Translations under genes and position numbers: made by a program
The notes under the pieces: model-generated
The model's input: the letters and a program-made list of their open reading frames with translations, nothing else
Database searches by the model: none
What the model was told of the DNA's origin: nothing
DNA from: Crocinitomicaceae bacterium
Lineage (GTDB): Bacteria; Bacteroidota; Bacteroidia; Flavobacteriales_D; Crocinitomicaceae
NCBI GenBank assembly: GCA_021325675.1
Contig: JAJTCM010000001.1
Coordinates: forward strand, 124,001 to 188,000
Direction: 5' to 3'
DNA: 64,000 bases
Shown here: positions 58,940 through 64,000 of the stretch, one piece after another
Position numbering within the stretch: the first letter of the stretch is position 1
Layout: every line of letters begins with the position of its first letter

Positions 58940-59748
58940 AACCTGGAAAAACCGAAAAGGAAATATATTCAGATAAACGCGCAAACGACATTCTCGAGGT
59001 GATTTTATCTTACGCGCGCCTGGAATTTGACAAAAAAACGGAGCTCACCGGTACGGAAGACGTTTTTGATGCCATCAGCGCCGGTGTAAACATGCTCGGC
59101 GAAGAACTCGAAAATTCAACGATTTCCCTCAAGGAGAAAGAACAATTGCTCCAGGAAGTGCACCACCGCGTGAAAAATAACCTGCAAATCATTTCAAGCC
59201 TGCTGAACTTACAGTCGGAATCCGTGCAGGATGCGAAATTCCTGGGCTTGATCCGCGAAAGTAAAAACCGCATTACGTCCATGGCGCTGATCCATGAAAT
59301 GCTATACGCAACCAAAGACCTGAGCCACATCAATTTCAAGGAATACGTCGAAAAATTGTACCGCTCGATTTACCATACTTTTGAAACCAGCGATTATAAA
59401 ATTGATTTCGAATTCATTATGGAAAAGGAACAGCATTTTGAAATGGATACGATGATCCCGCTGGGCTTGATCTTTAACGAAATTATTACCAATTCTTTCA
59501 AGTATGCTTTTCCCGGCCACCAGGGTGAAATTAAGGTGCAGGTAGATAAAAAAGGTGAAGATCTTTCAATCCGGATCTGGGACAATGGCGTCGGTATCCC
59601 CGCCGATTTTGATCACCAAAGCTCCAAAAGCCTGGGCATTCAGCTCATCCACCTGCTCGCCGAGCAAATTGAAGCCGGTCTCAGTGTGGACTGTACTCAT
59701 GGCACAAGCTACGAGCTGCATTTCTGCAGGTCAAAAGTTTTGGCTTGA
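58936..59748 (+). CDS. HisKA_2-type sensor histidine kinase
   Basis: The start at 58936 is a GTG in a GTGA overlap with the upstream stop. An in-frame GTG at 58906 is an alternative (10 residues longer). The protein of about 270 residues has a helical N terminus ([21 protein letters not shown]), the phospho-acceptor block [25 protein letters not shown], and an HATPase with [19 protein letters not shown] and [12 protein letters not shown]. No membrane segment or sensor domain is visible, so the STAS-like partner may supply the input. No response regulator is next to it. Confidence 0.88.
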   Translation: MKPGKTEKEIYSDKRANDILEVILSYARLEFDKKTELTGTEDVFDAISAGVNMLGEELENSTISLKEKEQLLQEVHHRVKNNLQIISSLLNLQSESVQDAKFLGLIRESKNRITSMALIHEMLYATKDLSHINFKEYVEKLYRSIYHTFETSDYKIDFEFIMEKEQHFEMDTMIPLGLIFNEIITNSFKYAFPGHQGEIKVQVDKKGEDLSIRIWDNGVGIPADFDHQSSKSLGIQLIHLLAEQIEAGLSVDCTHGTSYELHFCRSKVLA

Positions 59749-60147
59749 TTTTCCTCTCAGGTAAGCTTTCATTGGCCGCCAGTAATAGATTTGCCAGCCT
59801 TGTTCCAGGTCTTTCACCTTGTGTTCGGGGATTCCCGTCTGCGAAAAGCTGAGCTTTGTTTTACCATCTTCCTCTTCAAACAAAAAGGTACAGGTGGAAA
59901 AATGATCGTCCGGCCATCCTTCTTCCGCAAAATTCCAGGCTTGTACAATCTTTTTCCCGGGGTCCAGCTCGATGTTGTACCCATGGCAATAGCCGTTAAA
60001 CGTACTGAATGTGTCGGGAACTTCGGTACTCATCTTTACCTCCGAATCTGAGAATGCTGCATGTTTTCCGGCATCCATCAATAAATCATAGACATCCTGC
60101 GGAGCCGCGTCAAACAGCACCGTTTGGTTTATCGTTCCTGCGTACAT
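59731..60147 (-). CDS. SRPBCC (AHSA1-like) domain protein
   Basis: This 138-residue protein starts [36 protein letters not shown] and has a START/AHSA1 ligand-cavity fold: [57 protein letters not shown]. The ligand is unknown. It overlaps the convergent kinase gene by 18 bases. A perfect minus-7 box TATTTTTG (60165-60172 on the minus strand) drives it, and it appears monocistronic. Confidence 0.88.
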   Translation of the reverse strand: MYAGTINQTVLFDAAPQDVYDLLMDAGKHAAFSDSEVKMSTEVPDTFSTFNGYCHGYNIELDPGKKIVQAWNFAEEGWPDDHFSTCTFLFEEEDGKTKLSFSQTGIPEHKVKDLEQGWQIYYWRPMKAYLRGKSSQNF

Positions 60148-60233
60148 AGGTTAAATCTTTCTATCAAAAATAAACTATTTTGCCTTGAAATGCAAAATTT
60201 ACACCAGCATATTTCCCCTCATTAACACACGAA

Positions 60234-61172
60234 TTATTCGTCATAATACAAAAAGTAGAACGCTTCCACATTATCGAGGTAAGCCCCGTCAAAGCCGGCG
60301 TCAATGATTTTTTGCACATAGGAATTGCTGTTGCCGTAGATAATTTCTTTCCATTCTTTCTTCCAGAATTTCACCCAGATTTCGTCTTCGTAACCCTCAT
60401 ATTCCTTTTTGAGCCAGCGCGGGTGGTGCAGCTTCCAGTCTTCCTGCCAGTAGTAACGGTATTTTTCGGCTGCGCCAACGTTAATATAGCTGATTACAAG
60501 CCTGGAACCTCCGTTAGCTTTCGTTTTCAGGGAATTGATCTCAGCTGAAGAAAAAAGCTCATCCCCGAAAAAAGCGTCCATCAGCACGACATCGAAATTT
60601 GTTTGCCGGATCGCTTCTAAAAAGCTGGATTTATCTGGAAAATTGTCGCTGCTGATCAGGTAAAGATAGTTTTTCGCATCAGACAGTTTTATAATGTCAT
60701 TTGCATTTTCCTGGTGCACATAAGACGGGATACTGAGATAATCGTAATTCGACGAGTCGCGCGGAAAAGCTACGAAGCCTGCGTCCGTATTGTAAGCATA
60801 CGATTGGTTCAGGTCAGCCTGTCCGGAAGTATAATCAGCCACAAAAACCGGGATTTTTTCACGCGCTTGCAGCAGCATCTGAAGCCGGTAATCATCCGGT
60901 TCAAAAACGCCGTTGTAAAACAATTCCTCAACCCCGATGCCGTCAATTGCATTAATCAGGCGGTCTTCAAGCTTTTCCATATTATCCAGGTTACGAAAAA
61001 GCAATTCAGTGCCGTTTTGCGGGATAATAGCGAATCCGGGCTTTTGCGCTTTGGCAAATTCGCTCAGCTCAATAATGAAATCCTGCATCCTGTGGCCCGC
61101 GCGCTTGCTCCTTCTTTCCCTGGAACAGGCTGCCAGCACAAGAATGAAGCTGAAAAATATGAGTTTCTTCAT
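60234..61172 (-). CDS. GH114-like (endo alpha-1,4-polygalactosaminidase-type) lipoprotein
   Basis: This 312-residue lipoprotein (lipobox LAAC) has the GH114/TM1410-type TIM-barrel pattern. It shows VLMDAFFGDELFSS, then LVISYINVGAAEKYRYYWQEDW and FWKKEWKEIIYGNSNSYVQKIIDAGFDGAYLDNVEAFYF, with an Asp in a strand-end DNVEA motif. Family members are thought to hydrolyse galactosamine-containing polymers, though many remain uncharacterised. It is the last gene of the minus-strand operon with the glycosyltransferase and serine hydrolase, which suggests a polysaccharide role. Confidence 0.82.
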   Translation of the reverse strand: MKKLIFFSFILVLAACSRERRSKRAGHRMQDFIIELSEFAKAQKPGFAIIPQNGTELLFRNLDNMEKLEDRLINAIDGIGVEELFYNGVFEPDDYRLQMLLQAREKIPVFVADYTSGQADLNQSYAYNTDAGFVAFPRDSSNYDYLSIPSYVHQENANDIIKLSDAKNYLYLISSDNFPDKSSFLEAIRQTNFDVVLMDAFFGDELFSSAEINSLKTKANGGSRLVISYINVGAAEKYRYYWQEDWKLHHPRWLKKEYEGYEDEIWVKFWKKEWKEIIYGNSNSYVQKIIDAGFDGAYLDNVEAFYFLYYDE

Positions 61173-61181
61173 AGGAAAGAG

Positions 61182-62291
61182 TTAGTGTTTAAGAACAGAA
61201 GCATAGAATTGCTCAAAAGATTCTGCTACAGCTTCCGGAGTGTAAGCTTCGGTGAGCGCACGGATTTTTACCGGATCGAAGCTGTTTTTAGCTGCTATAA
61301 ATTGTTGAAGGGCAGTGTTAAGCCCTGTGCTTGTCGCTTCGGGTACTAAAATTCCGGCTTCGGCAGGTAATTCGGCTGCAATGCCAACCGGCGTGGAAAT
61401 TATAGCTTTTCCGGCAGACCAGGCTTCCGCAATCACGCAGGAAAAAGTTTCATGGGAAGAGAGCATCACCAAAGCATCAGACTGTTGAACGGCTTCGGCC
61501 ACTTTTTCAATAGGTAGCGGGCCTTCAAGACGGATTTTTGCTCTAATAACCGAGCTTTCAACTTGCTGCCTGATTTCGGGATCGGCTTTTTCACAAATAA
61601 TGCGGAGCGTAAAATCGGGTTGGGTTTGGTCCAGAAGCTCAAATGCCCGGATCATTTCAGGAACGTTTTTCACCGGTTCCAGCGTTGAAATATGAATAAA
61701 ACGTGTTGTGCTTTCACTTGGTTTTGCTGCAATCGTGAATAAATCCCGCCGGATCACATTCGGTGTCAGCGCAGTTTTTGCCCGTGGAAAAAGATAGCGG
61801 ATCTCATCAGCAAGCGCCTGGGAAACACAGCTCATGGCGGATACATGTTTCAACGTCTGGATGATGATCATTTTTTGCCGTGTACTAAGCTGCCGGTAAT
61901 TTTCACGGAATAAATACGAGCCATGTTCAGTCACCACCAGGGGTTTACTGAAATGTTTTTTCGCCCAGACACCCAAAATACCGCGGTCAAGCACCACGTG
62001 GACATGGATGAGATCAACCTGTTTTATAGTTTTGATTGCAGCATTAAAGCTCCTTCTCAGGCTGAGAAACTGCCCGATTTTGTTATTTTTTTTCGGGTAT
62101 CGGACATGAATTACCTGGAGCTGGCCGTTTTGCTGTGTTTCAATCTCTGCTTCCGGGATTTTTTCCGAAGTGAAATAAAGCACTGTTACCCTATGTTTCT
62201 CCGCCAAAAGCTCCGCATGCCGCTGGATAAAGTTTCCGTTGTAAGGATTTTCAGCAGTGGGATACCAGGAAGGAATAAGGAGAATGTGCAT
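61182..62291 (-). CDS. Glycosyltransferase family 4
   Basis: This 369-residue GT-B enzyme starts HILLIPSWYPTAENPYNGNFIQRHAELL and continues with FSKPLVVTEHGSYLFRENY, RFIHISTLEPVKNVPEMIRAFELL, ALVMLSSHETFSCVIAEAWSAGKAIISTPVGIAAE. The family 4 E-x7-E motif is represented by ETFSCVIAE. It uses an activated nucleotide sugar to build a glycan or glycolipid at the cytosolic face. It lies 2 bases after the serine hydrolase gene and 9 bases before the GH114-like gene. Confidence 0.88.
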   Translation of the reverse strand: MHILLIPSWYPTAENPYNGNFIQRHAELLAEKHRVTVLYFTSEKIPEAEIETQQNGQLQVIHVRYPKKNNKIGQFLSLRRSFNAAIKTIKQVDLIHVHVVLDRGILGVWAKKHFSKPLVVTEHGSYLFRENYRQLSTRQKMIIIQTLKHVSAMSCVSQALADEIRYLFPRAKTALTPNVIRRDLFTIAAKPSESTTRFIHISTLEPVKNVPEMIRAFELLDQTQPDFTLRIICEKADPEIRQQVESSVIRAKIRLEGPLPIEKVAEAVQQSDALVMLSSHETFSCVIAEAWSAGKAIISTPVGIAAELPAEAGILVPEATSTGLNTALQQFIAAKNSFDPVKIRALTEAYTPEAVAESFEQFYASVLKH

Positions 62292-62293
62292 GG

Positions 62294-63583
62294 TTACTGT
62301 TTGATGAAACGGAAAACCCTGCTTTCATCAGCGATGGCAATTTTCAGGAAATAAACGCCCGGTTCGAAGCGGCGCAGGTCGAGCTTGCCGTTTTCAGGCT
62401 TTTGCGCGTAACTCTTACCTTGAATATCAATGATTTCAACAGATTCCGCTGCTTCAGCGCTTTTGATAACTAAATAATCCTGTGCAGGGTTCGGGTACAG
62501 GCTGAATGTTTCCGTATGGATTTCCTGGCTTCCCTGGACGCAAGGCAACAAGTTGATCCTTCTCCAGATGCTGTCGTTATATTCGTTCCCGATCAGGCTC
62601 GTTCCGTCGTGCTCACCCATGCGCACAACCACCACGTTCTGTGAAGGTACAACATTGATGACCTGTGCATTTTTCCCCATGGCGGCAAAAGCATCATCAG
62701 GGGCGTTTGGCAGGGCGTCCGTGTTCACCGTAAATTGAACGGTAGATGAAGGGATCATATACGATCCTTTGCCGTTGAGCCAGGTGAGATAACCGTAGGA
62801 CGGGTTGTAAGGCTGTGAAGTATTTGTCATCGCCTGGAAATAGGCCGGATCATCGAGCACAGGCGTTCCGTTCCAGTTACCCTCAGCAAGCATCAGTAAG
62901 CCAAAGCGGGCCATGCTCCGGGCGTTGCTCAGGTTTACGTTATTGTAATCAACGGGATAAAAAAAGCCGTTCATTCCGATTTTACTGCGGATTTTTTGAT
63001 TGACATACGTTGTCAGGTTCACACCGGTAGCAGCTTCGATCACACCGTCAAGCAAAGTATACGGGCCATTGTGGTAAGACCAGCGTGTTCCGGGTTCAGC
63101 TTCGTAAACCAGGCATTCCGGATCGGTGCAGTAATGATCTCCGGTGTGTCCCAGTCCGGAAGTCATTGTCAGCTGGTGCCAAATCGTAATTTTTTCTTCC
63201 TGGGCAGGGGTGAGGGAAGTCCAGCCGGTTCCGAGATAGTGTGATGTCGTGTCCGTTAATTCGAGGTAACCTTCGCGCTGTGCAATTCCGACGGCCATAG
63301 CGGTGAGCGTTTTTCCGGCAGAATTCCAGACGTAGAAGCTGTCGCGGGTAAATGTGCCGTAATACCATTCGAAGACGATCTTGCCGTCTTTCAGCATAAT
63401 GAAAGCCTTGCTGTTGGTTTCTTCGAGGTAATCGTGCAACACATCTATATTGTCCTGGCAGTAGCCGAGGCTTAATGGATCGATTGTTTCCCAGGTTGTT
63501 CCGGCGAGCGGCGGGAAATACAATTCCTGCGTCCTTGCTGAAAATGCAAGCAGGAAGCCAAGCAGTAGAAGTATAGATTTCAT
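62294..63583 (-). CDS. Class C beta-lactamase-like serine hydrolase with T9SS sorting domain
   Basis: This 429-residue secreted protein has a signal peptide and a beta-lactamase/D-Ala-D-Ala peptidase-type domain: SAGKTLTAMAVG (S-x-x-K), the second-motif-like YHNGPYT, and a late KTG-like region that I cannot confirm. The last 75 residues are a T9SS type A sorting signal (SLYPNPAQDYLVIKSA through PGVYFLKIAI). It may therefore be released or surface-attached, acting on peptides or esters outside the cell. The next gene in the operon starts 2 bases downstream. Confidence 0.88.
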   Translation of the reverse strand: MKSILLLLGFLLAFSARTQELYFPPLAGTTWETIDPLSLGYCQDNIDVLHDYLEETNSKAFIMLKDGKIVFEWYYGTFTRDSFYVWNSAGKTLTAMAVGIAQREGYLELTDTTSHYLGTGWTSLTPAQEEKITIWHQLTMTSGLGHTGDHYCTDPECLVYEAEPGTRWSYHNGPYTLLDGVIEAATGVNLTTYVNQKIRSKIGMNGFFYPVDYNNVNLSNARSMARFGLLMLAEGNWNGTPVLDDPAYFQAMTNTSQPYNPSYGYLTWLNGKGSYMIPSSTVQFTVNTDALPNAPDDAFAAMGKNAQVINVVPSQNVVVVRMGEHDGTSLIGNEYNDSIWRRINLLPCVQGSQEIHTETFSLYPNPAQDYLVIKSAEAAESVEIIDIQGKSYAQKPENGKLDLRRFEPGVYFLKIAIADESRVFRFIKQ

Positions 63584-63585
63584 AA

Positions 63586-64000
63586 TCAGGCAGTAATCGG
63601 GGTGAAAATTTCCCGCAGGCGTTCTACGGCAAATTCAACTTCTTCTTTTTTATTCAGATGTGAAAAGGAAAAACGGATTGTCGGACGGTTTACATCGGCT
63701 TCAATACCTTCCAATACATGAGAGCCTTTATTTGCACCTGAGGTACAGGCGCTTCCACCGCTGCAGGCCACACCTTTCAAATCGAGGGTGAACAGGAGTA
63801 TGCCGGATTTTTCGTTTTTAGGAAAAGAGCAGCTCAATACGGTGTACAAGCTTTTTGCAGGCTCTGTTTCACCGTTGAAGGACACGTTTTCGATTTTTTG
63901 CTGAAGCATTTCCATGAAATAGCTTTTGAGGCCCTGCACATGCTGCTGGTGGGCTTCGAGGTTATCGTAAGCGATTTCGATAGCTTTGGCCAGGCCGACA
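63586..64000 (-). CDS. Cysteine desulfurase, C-terminal part (5' end outside window)
   Basis: The frame stays open to the right edge. The upstream sequence codes for VGLAKAIEIAYDNLEAH, so the GTG at 63939 is internal. The visible 138 residues are the small domain of a PLP-dependent NifS/IscS-type enzyme. They include the catalytic Cys in VACSGGSACTSG and the C-terminal PTIRFSFSHLNKKEEVEFAVERLREIF. It delivers sulfur for Fe-S cluster assembly or tRNA thiolation. The partial view does not allow IscS versus SufS to be told apart; the class looks IscS/NifS-like. It starts the minus-strand operon or continues it from outside. Confidence 0.92.
   Translation of the reverse strand, partial: VGLAKAIEIAYDNLEAHQQHVQGLKSYFMEMLQQKIENVSFNGETEPAKSLYTVLSCSFPKNEKSGILLFTLDLKGVACSGGSACTSGANKGSHVLEGIEADVNRPTIRFSFSHLNKKEEVEFAVERLREIFTPITA

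Overview
The window looks like chromosomal DNA of a free-living Bacteroidota, most likely a flavobacterium-like organism (Crocinitomicaceae/Fluviicola-type would fit, but I cannot prove the genus). Support comes from type IX secretion C-terminal sorting domains, Bacteroidota-type promoters (TAnnTTTG minus-7 boxes just upstream of many starts), near absence of Shine-Dalgarno sequences, SPOR-like repeats, and gene families common in this phylum. No transposase, phage, plasmid or CRISPR locus was seen.

Layout. 1-7049: the 3' part of a large repeat-rich protein with two SPOR-like domains, an M1 peptidase and a UbiB-type kinase. 7379-17560: a stress and repair block with an SDR-Ku-LigD operon, a small secreted protein, unknown proteins, a DUF892 ferritin-like protein, a second SDR, a DUF6766 membrane protein and an ABC exporter. 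17561-27191: a self-contained signalling locus with a giant cysteine-rich T9SS surface protein, a PAS histidine kinase, a response regulator fused to a Crp/Fnr DNA-binding module, and a candidate small RNA. 27192-36898: an operon of PD40, DUF885 and PDZ-hydrolase genes, small lipoproteins, a YdjC deacetylase, and an ArsR-SRPBCC-DoxX-DUF1801 operon divergent from DUF2200. 37284-46318: two OmpA-family proteins, a tiny hydrophobic peptide, a cupin, tRNA-Arg(ACG), ClpS, a glycosyltransferase, SmpB, a J-domain protein, MenE and a thioredoxin. 46465-64000: a propeller/SpoIIE phosphatase, NlpC/P60 and S41 peptidases, an IS1096-passenger-like protein, a methyltransferase, TraB and FKBP lipoprotein genes, two HisKA_2 kinases flanking sucD, and a minus-strand operon (cysteine desulfurase, T9SS serine hydrolase, glycosyltransferase, GH114-like lipoprotein) that runs off the right edge.

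The most interesting signal is a compact FNR/FixK-like regulon. Three promoters in the 18-27 kb locus (giant T9SS protein, kinase-regulator operon, candidate small RNA) each carry two TGAC-N4-(A/G)TCA palindromes whose centres are exactly 22 bp apart. In each, the proximal palindrome is centred exactly 29.5 bp upstream of the first base of the minus-7 box. A fourth promoter 14 kb away (cupin gene, minus strand) has a single TTGAT-N4-ATCAA palindrome with the same 29.5-bp geometry. The obvious candidate regulator is the REC-Crp/Fnr hybrid encoded in the locus, whose recognition helix keeps the Glu and Arg that read TGA half-sites. The partner kinase has a PAS domain with a His aligned to the FixL haem ligand, which suggests (inference only) an O2/NO or redox input. 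The locus would then work like FixL-FixJ-FixK with FixJ and FixK merged into one protein, controlling itself, a large adhesin, a non-coding RNA and a cupin.
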